Both the position numbers and the translations under genes were made by a program. The notes below the pieces were generated by a model. It was not told where the DNA came from. It did no database searches and saw only the letters and a program-made list of their open reading frames with translations. A stretch of 64,000 bases of DNA. It comes from Undaria pinnatifida. Lineage: Eukaryota > Sar > Phaeophyceae > Laminariales > Alariaceae. Location: positions 12,275,851 through 12,339,850 of the forward strand of contig JABAKD010000023.1 of assembly GCA_012845835.1 (NCBI GenBank), given 5' to 3'. Below, in pieces: positions 22,022 through 33,000 of the stretch. Each line of letters begins with the position of its first letter. Position 1 is the stretch's first letter.

Positions 22022-22594
22022 AGACACTGACTCGATATTGAAGAAGTGGCCTAGGGTTGGTGTGGGGCTTCCGGCGACTAATTTCGTTGTTGTAGACTGG
22101 TGTTGCTGCTGCGAAGTACCTTATGTCAATGATGGAGTGCGCTTGGTACCGATAGTCCACGTATGTAGCCTACTTTCGCTGCACATGTTGCGTGACCGAC
22201 TGCGGTTGAAAACAGTCTGGTCCCATAAGTGGAAGTTCTATATTTCAACAGTTTGCAGCTCTTTGTTTTTCGCAAGTCTGCCCTACTTTGTGCTTTGCAT
22301 GTATCCTGTTTGCTATCTCTACTGTACCGGTATCTTATTGCATACCGCTTTGCATTTCTTGCCTGTTTCCCTATTTGTTCATGCGCTCATCATGCGTTAC
22401 GGCACGGTAGTATACTCTGTGTCAGAAGGGGATATTGGCTACCATCCCCGGCTTGAATAACATTGGATTGCCATCAAGGGACCTAACGGTAGCTAGTTTC
22501 ACAGGGGAATTGTTACGATAAAAAAATGCTTTCAGATCAAATCGCGTGAAATACGGTACCGGTCCGGTACTCGTACCGCTTTGAGGTGTGCTGC

Positions 22595-22860
22595 GACACC
22601 GCCTTGTTAGCACACCCCTTACTACCGTTACCACACGCCTTGGTACCGTACCTGCCTGGAGTGTGGCAGCGAAACTCCTTTGCAACCGGTGCTATCACAC
22701 CCCATACTATCACAATCCTTGCCGCCTGCCTGGAGTGCAGCGGCGAACACTTGCAACCGCTGCCATCACACCCGTTATTATCACACCCCTGTCTGCCTAG
22801 AAGATGGCAGCACGACTTGTTTGAAACCACTACAGTTGTTATCGCCCCCCATGTTATCAC
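22595..22860 (+). repeat. Three tandem units of 65-80 bp
   Basis: TGCCTGGAGTG(T/C)-type starts occur at 22,649, 22,729 and 22,794, each followed by GCAACC...ATCACACCCC. Confidence 0.6.
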
Positions 22861-23025
22861 ACCCCTACCGTATACCACCCGGGGTGATAACATTCAAAAC
22901 CCAAACGACCACCCACTTTATCACCGGGGGTACGGTGTATACCACACCCCCACGGTATACCACCCCGGGTGATAAAATTCCAAAACCCGAAATGTTACCA
23001 CCGGGGGTGTGGTATATATACACTT
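22860..23025. repeat. Palindromic CCACCCGGGGTGATA / GTATACCACACCCC motifs
   Basis: Several ACCACCCCGGGTGATAA-like palindromes and GTGTATACCACACCCC motifs cluster here. The same motifs lie at 17,728-17,790 and 21,640-21,740. They may be terminal or regulatory repeats of a larger element that contains both minisatellites. Confidence 0.45.
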
Positions 23026-23286
23026 GTCATTTCTTTCGCCCGCTCCCTCTTGTTAAACGCCCCACCTAAAAACGAAAGGTGCCGGAGTACTAAACACTAC
23101 CACGCTGTTCATATCACCTCATTATATTTCTGGCCATCCATGCTGTAGCTCCAATTCGCCCCCCCCCCCACCACCCGCACCATCGCCTCGACCTAGCACC
23201 ACGCGTGTAGCAAACCCCTACATCTATGCGACATAAAGCTGTTGGAAATCCCTTCCCCTCCACCCCCACCCCTTCGAACACTCCGT

Positions 23287-24830
23287 CTTCTCCTCACTGG
23301 TTCAGGATACATATATATATAAAATCATCATTTGGTTTCAGGAATTCGGTCAGGAGTTTTTTTTCGTCTCGGCCTAAGCATGCCATTCGCGGAACTGGAA
23401 TTCTCGGTCGAATATAGCTTGGTTCGAGCGCCGCCTTCGGGGGGCGGCTCCAACGCCTCTCGCCCTGCCGTGTCCGTTCCGCACATCGACGTGAACACGG
23501 ACGGATGCCGAGCGAGACAAGCGAGAAGTTGCAAAAATACCGCATGTCGAGGAGGAATTCCGGAGATTTTGGGTGTATCTTAATGTCGGCAGCGCCTGGA
23601 TGATTTACAAAATTGGCATCATTTCCAAACGGTAGTTGCTAATGTTTGGAATTTTGCGGTGGCATATTCTCGAGCGTTTGTTTTGCTTTTGACGTCTGCA
23701 GGGCTTGAGCGTTTGTTTGTTTTGCTTAATGTCTGCAGGGCTTGAACGAATGAAACACGTCCTCGGGGGGCGGCTCAAACGCCCCTCGCCCTGCCGAATC
23801 CGTTCCGCACCTGGCCGGGATCGGGTACGTGGGTTGAGCAAGACAAGCGAAAAGTGCATACATTTTTGTATTTTGGGCGGGTATACGCCCGAGCTATTCT
23901 TGGATCTTGGCATATTTATGCAGAGCTTGAACGGAAAAACATATGAGAAAACGTTTATTTCCAAGTTGGCATCATTTCCAAATTGGCTTCTTATTTCGTC
24001 CCCACCACACTTTTTTCGTGGTCACACCTTGAAGCATTTGGCCTATTGTCGTACGACTGCTGTGTCGTTGCTGTTCGATATAGGATTTCACGGTCAAATA
24101 CCTTTGTTCGAGCGTTCGTTGTCTTCGAGGGGGGCCGTTCCGTACCCAACGACATCATTACACCCAGTGTCCGTGGTGATTCTTCATCCTAGAGAGATAC
24201 AACTTATTATTATGTGGTCACAGACTGTGAGACAAAGTAAACCAAACAATCGCCATTAATCAAGGTATAAAGCAAGTGAAATGCTAGCGCACCGGGTACG
24301 AGAACACAACAAAACAGACCAGACCATATATATTTTTTGAAAATGTACGCAACGAACGAGTGGTCGCTTTTAAAAATCGCAGTACGAGAAACAATATGTT
24401 GTCAGTCTTTTTCGTCGCCGCTCCAAAGAGTCGTTCCGTATATGTCGGTCCACGATCGACGATCCATCTTTCAGGACCGCATAATAAATATCCCACACTA
24501 CTTCCATGTATATTTATCCCCACAATCAAAAGGTGGATGCTCTTATAAAGGTAGGTGTGATTATCAAGGTAGTAATGATGTTTCGAACGCTTTGTTGTGT
24601 AGTTACAAGAATTGCGCTGGCTACTGACTGTTGTTGTTGCTGGTCAATCCGTTCAGTACCTCGACGACGTGAACGCGGATGGATGCTGAGCAAGACAAGC
24701 GAGAAGCGCGCAAAATTTTGTATTTCGAACGGTACTCTTCAGTTATTCTTCGGATCTTCATGTATGGAGAGGTTAATAAAATGAAACTTGGCAAGACATC
24801 ATTTCCAAATTGGCGTAATATTTTGTCCCA
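23287..24830. repeat. Three diverged copies of a dispersed repeat
   Basis: Copies at about 23,290-23,660, 23,740-24,000 and 24,630-24,830 share GAGC(G/A)AGACAAGCGAGAAG, a GGGGCGGCTC block with CGCCCTGCCG, and an ending TTGGCATCATTTCCAAA. The first is matched in inverse orientation at 53,565-53,935. Between copies (24,250-24,630) I see nothing. Confidence 0.65.
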
Positions 24831-24892
24831 AAACAAATAATATTTACTGTACAAAAAGTCCCCATGGTGGTGCGGTAGGTATCATAGTACGA

Positions 24893-25100
24893 ACCACGCA
24901 GCTGCTTGCAAAGTTGAGTTTCGACGATTGAATCGGTCGCACTCACAGCTGACGTTTTTCATTTTTTTATTTAATTCACAAACACCATTCGTATCATCAA
25001 TGAGACACAGATCTAATGTACCAGGTACCACGCAGCTTGTAAAATTCAGTTTGAACCATTCAATCGGTCGTACTCACAGATGACGTTTTTCAATTTTTTA
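24893..25100 (+). repeat. Tandem pair of CAGCTTGCAAAG-type elements
   Basis: Units at 24,893 and 25,027 share CCACGCAGC, AATCGGTCG(C/T)ACTCACAG and TGACGTTTTTCA. They belong to a family also seen at about 27,230, 27,760, 28,578, 28,800 (minus), 28,988 (minus), 48,040 and 54,790. Confidence 0.55.
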
Positions 25101-25224
25101 TAAAATTGTCTGTTGTGCGGGCTTGCATTTTTTTCCCCCGCGTATTCATGGCGGTTCATTGCATCACCAAATAAATCGCTCTGCTGTATTTGCGATGTGT
25201 ATCTGCTGTGTCTCGTCGTTTTTT

Positions 25225-25325
25225 CAAAACTAATTTTCAAGGACGTCAGCCGTGAGTTTGACGAATTTCAGGTCAATACTCATCTTTGCAAGCTGCGTTG
25301 TTGGTACTCGCAATATACTATATTG
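25225..25325 (+). repeat. Direct copy of 60,960-61,056
   Basis: CTAATTTTCAAGGACGTCAG through GTACTCGCAATATACTAT is repeated at 60,960-61,056. There it is cut immediately by the inverted-duplication arm, so this copy preserves the empty site. Confidence 0.75.
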
Positions 25326-25330
25326 TTTGG

Positions 25331-26284
25331 CCACAGAGCTCATAGTTTGTGACCACAGAGAGCTCGTAGTTTTTGACCACAGAGTAAGGCCGTCTCTCTA
25401 GGAGGCCTCGGCACGGGCACTGGTTATGCTGGATAATAATATGTGGCAAGGTCCAATTGGAAAGGTCAGCTTAATGTGCAGAACACGCACGCAGCAGTGG
25501 GGGGCTCCCGATAGTGCCTGTATTTTACACAGGCACTATTCAAGGCACGGTCACTATTGTAAAGAGGAGTTTCTATAGGGAGTTCAAGTCGTACCAAGCG
25601 TTTTCAAGTCCCTCACTTTATCGTGCTGCCGGTATATGCGAGCCCAATATTCCGTCACTTTTCAGGGCACCGGCATCATTGGAAATAGGCTTACATAACC
25701 CCTCTTCATTAGCAAACCCGATCTTGGGGTACTATTTACTTGGAATCAGTGTAGGGAAGGATTTCGGGGGGCTCTATGTGTCTTCTTCGGGTTAAACTGA
25801 TATTTGCACCTATCTACACCCAGCACAACCAGTGTCTGTGCTAATGCCTCATGCAGAGATGAGCTCTGTCGTCACAAACTACCAGACAGAGATACTCATT
25901 GCACATTATTGCAAGTACAGCAAGAGGGTGATTTGGCGAGGATTTGGCCGTGCAATAGGCCAAGCGCATGGGCACGCGCGCAAAAAACAAAAATATGCAA
26001 GCACGCACACCGGGCTATTCGCAGAGGAAAATAAAAATAAAAAGAGACTATCAAAAACGGGGTGTCTTCCATGTTATTGTGTTTTTCGAAATTATGGAAC
26101 TAACCCTACAAAGCCTGATCCTAACCCATACGATATACTCGTACAAAACAGGAAAAAGCTATAGGAAAGAAGACAGGGAAAAGACAGGCACGACCAAAAC
26201 AAGTGAAAAACCAAGCACGGCCAGCAGCAGACAGACAGCAACTTGGCAGCAACATATGATAGCAGATGGCGCCATCCAACCTAA
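25331..26284. other. Unassigned sequence with a perfect 9-bp hairpin
   Basis: AGTGCCTGT and ACAGGCACT (around 25,512-25,537) form a strong stem-loop. A 93-codon frame (25,514-25,795, plus) has no motif I recognise. No gene is called. Confidence 0.4.
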
Positions 26285-26440
26285 TGAATTGCGTCAGCTG
26301 TGATATATGCGTATACCACCTTAGGTTGTTTGTGTTCTTCCCTAGGGTATTCCCCAGCTCCAGAGTGAATGGAGCCTGTACTGTGACCACGGACTTGATT
26401 ATGCGAGTTAATGTTAGAACAACAGCAACAACAACAACCT
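26285..26440 (+). repeat. Dispersed repeat, copy 1
   Basis: The block from CAGCTGTGATATATGCG to TTATGCGAGTTAATG is matched in inverse orientation at 35,083-35,220. A small piece, GTGACCACGGACT, also occurs at 14,658. Confidence 0.65.
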
Positions 26441-27391
26441 GACATCGGTGGCTGCAACCATATTGGGTTTCGAATACCGTTTGTAGGAGTAGGAGGATTG
26501 CCGCATGGTCAATCACCTGCACGCTGTTTCTGACAACAGCAGTCGTGCGAATACCGTCAATCGTCGCCCCCGGACCGAATACGAAAACGAAGCCTAATAA
26601 TTTTAGCTCTTTTTTTTTTTTTTTTTTCATCCTCCGGCGCATGGGGGCAAAAAAAGCGTAAGCTCACCACCATTCCACGTATTTCCAAGCACGTCGTGTG
26701 TTGATTTAACTCAAACGCCTTCGCAATCCAGCGCTAGCTGGCGTGTCCTTCGGTTCCCACTATAGCGATAGCGTCAGCTGGTCCCTACCGGCGGTCGTCG
26801 TTACATTTTAGAGCAAAAACGCAGCAACAAGGCAGATGACCCCACCCAGCCGGCGTCCGGGGCAGCACCCAAACTGAGTTGCGAATGCAGCTGCTAGAGG
26901 GTTAGGAGCATTGCTGTCTGGTCTGTCCCCTGATTTATCTTCCCCGGCGATGTCCATACCGACGTCATCGCCTCAAGAGCCCCCAAGGGCACCCAAAAGG
27001 AAAACAGACGGGGCAAAGCGAAAGGGTATACTTGCTGGTATATGCGTGCGAGGTTTTTCACATGGCTCCGTATGCGCATGCAGGTCGGCACGAACGATGT
27101 GTGTGGTGCCCAGGCCAACCCGATCCCAAGCCTAACCCAAGCCTATCACTTTGGGTTTGGCAACGGCAGTCATTAGCGGCCATGCCGTAGGTTTTGACTC
27201 ATGACAGCTCAAAAGAAACGGGCGGCCGGTGTGTCACGCAGCTTGCAAATATGCGTATCGACCCCAAATTTGTCGCACTCACAGCTAACGTCGAAAGACG
27301 TAGTTTATAAAACACCCCAAATGGACTTCACGTTCATTTGTGGAAACCTAATGCGTGCGTGCGTTTTTTTGTTGCTTTGCTCATCCTTTCT
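26441..27391. other. Unassigned sequence
   Basis: Apart from a poly-T run (26,610-26,628) and a CAGCTTGCAAATATG repeat fragment near 27,238, I see no gene or RNA. Confidence 0.4.
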
Positions 27392-27553
27392 ATTTTCTTC
27401 CCTCCCATGTTTTATTTCTCCTTTTCCCTCCCTAGCCGTAATTCAGGTTCGGGGTAACTAAGTAGGCTCTTCTCCCCCCCTCCCCACTACGGTGCGCCTC
27501 TTGGCGTCTATCGCGAGAAAGACTCCAGCTCTTTCTTCCCTCGTAGACTCTAA
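27392..27553 (-). mobile_element. SINE fragment (family A), 5'-truncated
   Basis: On the minus strand this matches the body and tail of the family-A SINEs at 31,355-31,707 and 34,157-34,505. Shared parts include GAGGGAAGAAA, TCTCGCGAT and a GGTTCGGGG-like block. The tRNA-like head is missing. Confidence 0.5.
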
Positions 27554-27696
27554 TGAATATATGGGATGCAATTGCAACCCAATAAAACCCAACCGACCAA
27601 TGTGTTAGGCGTAATCCTCTTTACGTCCCATAGGCTGAGCTGTGTGCCTCAAACGTTTTCACGAATACATTTGTGGTACCTGGTATGCTTTACTGT

Positions 27697-27850
27697 CCCG
27701 TACGCAATAATGTTGAGTCACCGACCTATATCCTCAATGAGGACACACTCGCAGTAATACGCGCAATCGGGGTATCACTCACAGCTTGCAAAGATGAGCT
27801 TCGACGAAATCTTCTATCTCGCAGCTGGAGTGTATTTTGCCTCCAACTGA
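27697..27850 (+). repeat. CAGCTTGCAAAG-family repeat
   Basis: The order CCGACCTATATCCT, GAGGACACAC, AATACGCGCAATCGG, CAGCTTGCAAAGATGAG, then CAGCTGGAGTGTATTTT matches 28,400-28,665 and 54,722-54,870. Confidence 0.65.
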
Positions 27851-28389
27851 ATGTGTTGGTGAGGTCTACCGGAAGTTGGAAGACTCGAGGAGCAGGTTTT
27901 GAGCACTCGTACGACCTCGTTTGAACGGGCCGCACATATTCCGAGAACAGCGAATCGAGCCCGATTAAGTCCATCGTCTCTAGAGTAAAAAAAAATGAAA
28001 ATTCGAGGAGGGTGTGTCTTAACGAAAAAGAAAACGAAACCCATTTTCGTCAGTTTTTTCACGGTACACCTCGGTTGCGTCTTTTTAGGCGTCAACGAGT
28101 TGGTTAACGGCGCCTTAGTTTTCGGCGGCAACGACTTTGGCGGCAAAGCTCCGAGTTACCCTTTTGCAGGGTCTTTTTTACCGCAGGAAACTTAGCGAGG
28201 AGTATCCCTAGGTATTCTCGCTGGAGTGTCGAATGTCCCGCAAAAAATGCTTCGACCAAAAAAGGTCCAAGAGGTGATATGTATACCTATGTATACCTTG
28301 TACTGCCACTCCAGGACGGACGGATTTGTGGACAATCTCGTCAATAAATACCCGGCAACGGACGCGTTGTCGTGTGCCACTATAGTACG

Positions 28390-29260
28390 AGTTACAGGAT
28401 ACATTAATAAACTGATGCGTTTCCTTCCACAGCTGTCAGATTTTGTCCCCCTCGAAAATGGTTTTTATGGTTTCCGCGCACAGACTGACTAACATCACCC
28501 TGTTGACCCTGATAGCTACACAGCTGTAGTTCCAAGGGGAGTCGCCGACCTGTATTCTTAATGAGGACACACAACCCGTAATACGCGCGATCGGAGTATC
28601 GCACACAGCTTGCGAAGGTGAGTATCGACAAAATATTCGATCTCACAGCTGGAGTGTGTATTTTATTTTTTTTAGTATCATGGACACCTGTGACCACGGC
28701 TTGTCCAGAAGCTGGAAATTAGAAGTGTGCGAGAAATATACACATACCACGTGTGTATTATAGAAATAAAATATATACCACGCAAATATTGTAAAAATAA
28801 AAATACACTCCAGCTGTGAGATCGAAGATTTTTTCGAAACTCATCCTTGCAAGCTGTGTGTGATACCCCGATCGCGCGTATTACGGGTTGTGTGTCCTCA
28901 TTGAGGATATAGGTCGGCGACTCCCCTTGCAACTACAGTGTAGCTATCAGTGTCAACAGGGTGATGTTCACGTAGATATATTATAAAAATAAAAATACAC
29001 TCGATTTTGTCGAAACTCATCTTTGCAAGCTGTGTGTGATACTCCGATCGCGCGTATTACGGGTTGTGTGTCCTTATGAAGGATATAGGTCGGCGATTCC
29101 CCTTGGAACTACAGCAGTGTAGCTATCAGGGTCAACAGGGTGATGTTAGTCAGTCTGTGCGCGGAAACTATAAAACCCGTTTGTGAGGGGGACAAAATCT
29201 GACAGCTGTGGTAGGAAATGCATCAGTTTATCAAGTGTATCCTGTAAGTCGTTATAACCG
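28390..29260. repeat. Inverted cluster of a ~270-bp repeat
   Basis: A plus copy (28,390-28,665) faces minus copies (28,795-28,978 and 28,985-29,255). The shared text runs from ACTGATGCATTTCC through CACCCTGTTGACCCTGATAGC to CAGCTGGAGTGTATTTT. The arrangement forms a long imperfect palindrome with spacers of about 130-320 bp. Confidence 0.75.
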
Positions 29261-29419
29261 GTGAGGGGAGGGCGGAGGTTTTGAGGGCGTGGGGGCATGG
29301 ATTTGAACAAGACAGAGGGGGGGGGATGGGCGGGGCAGCTCAATCTGTGCGCGGAAACTATAAATCATTCAAGGGGATAAATCTGACGGTTTTGGAAGGA
29401 ATGCACCAGTTTTCATGTA

Positions 29420-29465
<46 letters not shown>

Positions 29466-30300
29466 GCCCTCCGACAATGTAGCGTAGATGCCTTTCCGAT
29501 ATAAATCGAATATCCTTCCTTAAAGCAGCAGTAGCACCTAATATGAAGTCGAATGATCGCACCATAATGCAGTGGTATCTTCCGCCAACCATTCGCCCAT
29601 TTCCTTTCCCCACATCTTCTCCTTTTATCTACTATTCCCTTTCCCTATATATATACCTGGTATGTTATAGCTGAGAGTCTACCTTCATCCTCATCAGTTT
29701 TCATGTATATCCTGTAAGTCGCACAACCAGCGAGGAGAGGGCGGAGTGTTCGAGGGGTTGGGGGGGGGGGGGGGAAGGGTTTTGAACAGGTTTAGGTCGC
29801 ATATATGCAGGGGCTTGCTGTACGCGTGGTGCTAGGTCTAGGCGATCGTGCGGGTGGTGGGGAAGGAGGGGGTGTTTGAGGGGCGGGGCATTGCGGGGGG
29901 GGGGGTAATTCAAGCTACGTCATGGATGGCTAGAAAGATAATGAAGTGGCATCAATTGCGTAGAAGTGTTTATTACTCTTGCCGATTTCGATTTTAGGTG
30001 GGTCGTTTGAACAAGAGGGAAGGGGGGAAAAAAAAGGGGGGGGGGGGAGGGGGGGGGGGAGGGGGGGGGGGTGAATTGGAGCTACGGCATGGATGGCTAG
30101 AAAGATAATGAGGTGATATCAGCTGGCTGGCAGTGTTTACTACTCTGGCAGATTTCGATTTTAGGGGGGGCGTTTGAACAAGAGAGATCGGGGGGGGCGG
30201 GGGGCGGGGGGCGGCGGGCGGGCGGAACACTTCAATATGTGCGCGGAAGCTATTAATCCTTGAAGGGGACAAATCTTACGGTTGTAGCAATAATACATCC
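29150..30300. repeat. Degenerate modular array with long G-runs
   Basis: Modules such as TGCGCGGAAACTATAAATC, GGATGGCTAGAAAGATAATGA and CGATTTTAGG...CGTTTGAACAAGAG recur, separated by G-runs at about 29,758-29,775, 29,896-29,907, 30,020-30,072 and 30,188-30,225. A mirror copy with C-runs lies at 54,490-54,660. The (ATT)n tract at 29,417-29,465 interrupts it. Confidence 0.7.
29417..29465 (+). repeat. (ATT)n microsatellite
   Basis: About sixteen uninterrupted ATT units. Confidence 0.95.
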
Positions 30301-31129
30301 CTTTATATCACCTGCTTGGTACCTGGTATTGTTTATTACTCTACGAGTGCATTTATGTATTGAATTTCGGTAGGTACACGTACATACATGGATATAGACG
30401 TGGTACGCGGACGCATGACTAAAACGAGGAGACAGTAGTGGTTACGATTACTGCCCCAGAAAAAGCCACACAGCAGCATTGCGAGTGGCTGCGTCCCCGG
30501 GGCCTCGAGGGTGGTATTATACAAGTTCGGGCAAATGGACATGGTTTGTACTCTCGTGCAAGTAGTATAGGTACGTACGAGTAAGACCACACGCAGCGAT
30601 GCTCTATTACACACATGCTTTTTGTCTGTGACATATTTTATGGCATGGGGGGAGGTGCACCAAAATACAGGGAATACATTTTCGACACAAAAAACAAGGG
30701 GAAAAATAATCGTCCTTTCTGTTGTGAAGCTGTGCCACGCGAAGGTCGTAGTAAGTAGACAGTATTCACGGAAGAAACCAGTGAGTGGCATGCATTCGTC
30801 CCGTATCGCATCGTACGCGTTTGGCGTTTTTTTCCTCGAGAAGACTCTTCCAAAAATGAGAAATATAGGCGGTGTGCTTTGTTGTTGCTGCGGTCCCTGA
30901 CTCCGTTGCTGTAACCGTTTGCCGGTCAAGTGCAAGCGGTCGTGTTGGTACGTAACTGACAAATAAGTTGGTGTTGCTTCGTACTCGACGTGCTCCTTGC
31001 TGCTGTTTGCTGATTGGTCATCTCTTATAGTGATTTTTTTTTTTGGCACACTTCTACTTTCCAGCTACTGGATATACAAGCCGTGATCACAGGTGTCGTC
31101 CTTTCCCCCCCCCCCTCCGGTTATTGCCT
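30301..31129. other. Unassigned sequence
   Basis: A 237-codon minus frame crosses this stretch, but it has no domain, repeat structure or splice sites I can recognise. I do not call a gene. Confidence 0.4.
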
Positions 31130-31350
31130 TTATTTTTTTTTCGCGCATAGGGTTCGGCACCCACTGATCGTCGATTTGTCATCGAGTGTTGCTAACTCAC
31201 GCTCTCGCGCTTTCCGCAAGTCAAGTAGTGCACAAGGAAAAGTCCCACTAAAATTTATACGAGTACGCACTCGGGGGGATTCGAACTCACGAAATTGACC
31301 TATACCAGGCTCGAGGATAACCTGATACGCCACCGGGGCAGTGAGTGACA
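31130..31350 (-). mobile_element. tRNA-derived SINE (family B)
   Basis: Read on the minus strand, it starts with a tRNA-like head of about 75 nt. An A-box-like TGGCGTATCAGG sits just after GCCCCGG, and a B-box GAGTTCGAATCC at about 31,272-31,283. An unrelated body and an A-rich tail at about 31,130-31,142 follow. The acceptor and T stems pair poorly, so it is a retroposed head and not a working tRNA gene. It lies head-to-head with the next SINE. Confidence 0.6.
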
Positions 31351-31354
31351 TAGA

Positions 31355-31707
31355 GCCGGTTGCCCCTGTGGTCTGGTGGGGTTACACTGTTAATACTAGC
31401 GTTGGTCCTTGAGATAAATAACCACCGCGTTGTGAACTTTGTTGGCTTTATTTATTTGCAGAAATAAATGAGAAAAAAAGGATCAACTCACTGCTGAAAT
31501 CGCCTAGCAGCGTGGGTAGGTACAATTCGACTCGAATCGACGAGGGAAGAAAAAGCTGAATTCTTCTCGCGATGATAAGTAAAGCATGTACCGTAGTAGG
31601 GACGGGGGAGGGGAGTCCGCCATATGACCCCGGGTCTGAGTTATACCACTGGGAGGGCGAGAGTAGTGCGATCATCACAATACATGGGATGGGAAAAAGA
31701 AAAGAAG
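31355..31707 (+). mobile_element. tRNA-derived SINE (family A), copy 1
   Basis: It aligns along its length with the reverse complement of 34,157-34,505. Both share GCCCC(T/G)GTGGTCT, TTGGTCCTTGAG-type head sequence, CGCCTAGCAGCGTGG, GTACAATTCGAC and GGGTCTGAGTTATACC-like body, and an A-rich 3' end. The head here is the more diverged one. No coding is expected. Confidence 0.65.
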
Positions 31708-31935
31708 TGAAGTTTATTACTGCTGCTGTAACAATACGATACCCAAGCAAGTTGCACCGATCGACTCGATCTGGACCGACTGCTGTATACTGTGCAATTG
31801 GTCCATGTATAAACTTGTCTAATCACAGGCCAGTATGAGATGATAGTAACTTTATTGAACTTGCTGAACTCCTTAGTGAGTGGTGGTTTCCTCTATCCAC
31901 GAACCCCGGCCGAGCCGATCAATCGAAGGTTGGGT

Positions 31936-33000
31936 TACACTGTGCGGAGTGGGATCGAGGCAGGGGGTCAACTGAAATGTCCGCGTACCGCGGGGTTGGG
32001 GTATACGAATAAAAATTCAGCAGTAGCGCGAGTTGTCCCTTTTTTTTCTAGTTGGAATTACGTTGAAGGGTTTCTGAACCGGGTTTGGACCCTGTTCTGT
32101 GGTGCTGGCGTTGTATACGAACCTCAGCTAGCTAAGGCTGCCTCACCGTGCGGTGTGGTGTCGACCCGGGAGAAGTCGGTTTTCGTCCGTGGTTTTTTGG
32201 AGTTGATGGGGTATGTAAGGATTTCTGGAACGGCGACGGGGCCCTATCCTCAACAGGTGCGTCGAAACGCCCTCCGCCCGTTTGCTGTTCTATCTCCTCC
32301 CTGGGTGTCCCTGGCTCTACGAGCTGCACAGCCACTCAACGATAAGCCAAGGTGAATAATAGAAGATTGTTGCACCATCGTGCGGGGCTGTGTCGACCCG
32401 CGGCAGAAATCGGTTATCATCCCCGGTTTGTCAGGATTTCTGAAACGGGCACAGGACTCTATATCCTCCCATGGTGGCGTTGCCCTTATTTCCAAGCCCC
32501 AGCCAATCAGCGGTAAGCGAATATGGTTGGAGTTCCACGTCGTCCGAAGTGGTGTCGACACGGGAGGTCATCGTCATTGTTCCTACGTTTTTGGAGCTGT
32601 AGAGGTTCGGGGGATTCATGAATCGGGGATGGGACCCTATCTTCCCCGTGTGCGACGGAAATACCCCCCATTGGTGGGCCTCTATCCGCCTAGGACGGCG
32701 CTGTGGAGCTCGAACCAATCAGCGATTAGCCAACGGGATTGGGGTTTTCTCACCGTGCAGGGTGGTGTCGACCCGAGAAACCTCGGTTTGCTTGCCCGGT
32801 TGATGGAAGTTTTAGAGATGTGGAACGACCTCTGGACCGGGGATGGGACCCTATGTCCTCCCGAGGTGGAGCTGGCTCAACATGCGAACCGTGACCAATC
32901 AGGAAGTCGGCCGGTGGGGTTGGGATTTCCACACCGTGCGGGGAGGTATCATGTGTGGATGGAGTCCGATCCCGGCATGTGACCCTGTCGTGCCCGGGTG
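31936..33000 (+). repeat. Degenerate tandem array, units of ~160-230 bp
   Basis: A start block like CACCGTGCGG(T/G)GTGGTGTCGACCCG occurs at about 31,936, 32,145, 32,373, 32,534, 32,749 and 32,932. Each unit also has GGGACCCTAT and CCAATCAGCGATAAGCC-like blocks. Spacing and sequence have drifted strongly, so the array is old. Frames through it are not conserved between units. Confidence 0.7.

Noticed and set aside
26121..26642. A 173-codon minus-strand frame
   Set aside because: It overlaps the dispersed repeat at 26,285-26,440 and a poly-T run that gives its Lys-rich start. Nothing in it resembles a known domain.
30336..31049. A 237-codon minus-strand frame
   Set aside because: No recognisable domain, no splice signals and low-complexity starts; kept as unassigned.
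31272..31345. A functional tRNA gene
   Set aside because: A and B boxes are recognisable but the acceptor and T stems do not pair, and the sequence continues into a SINE body with an A-rich tail.
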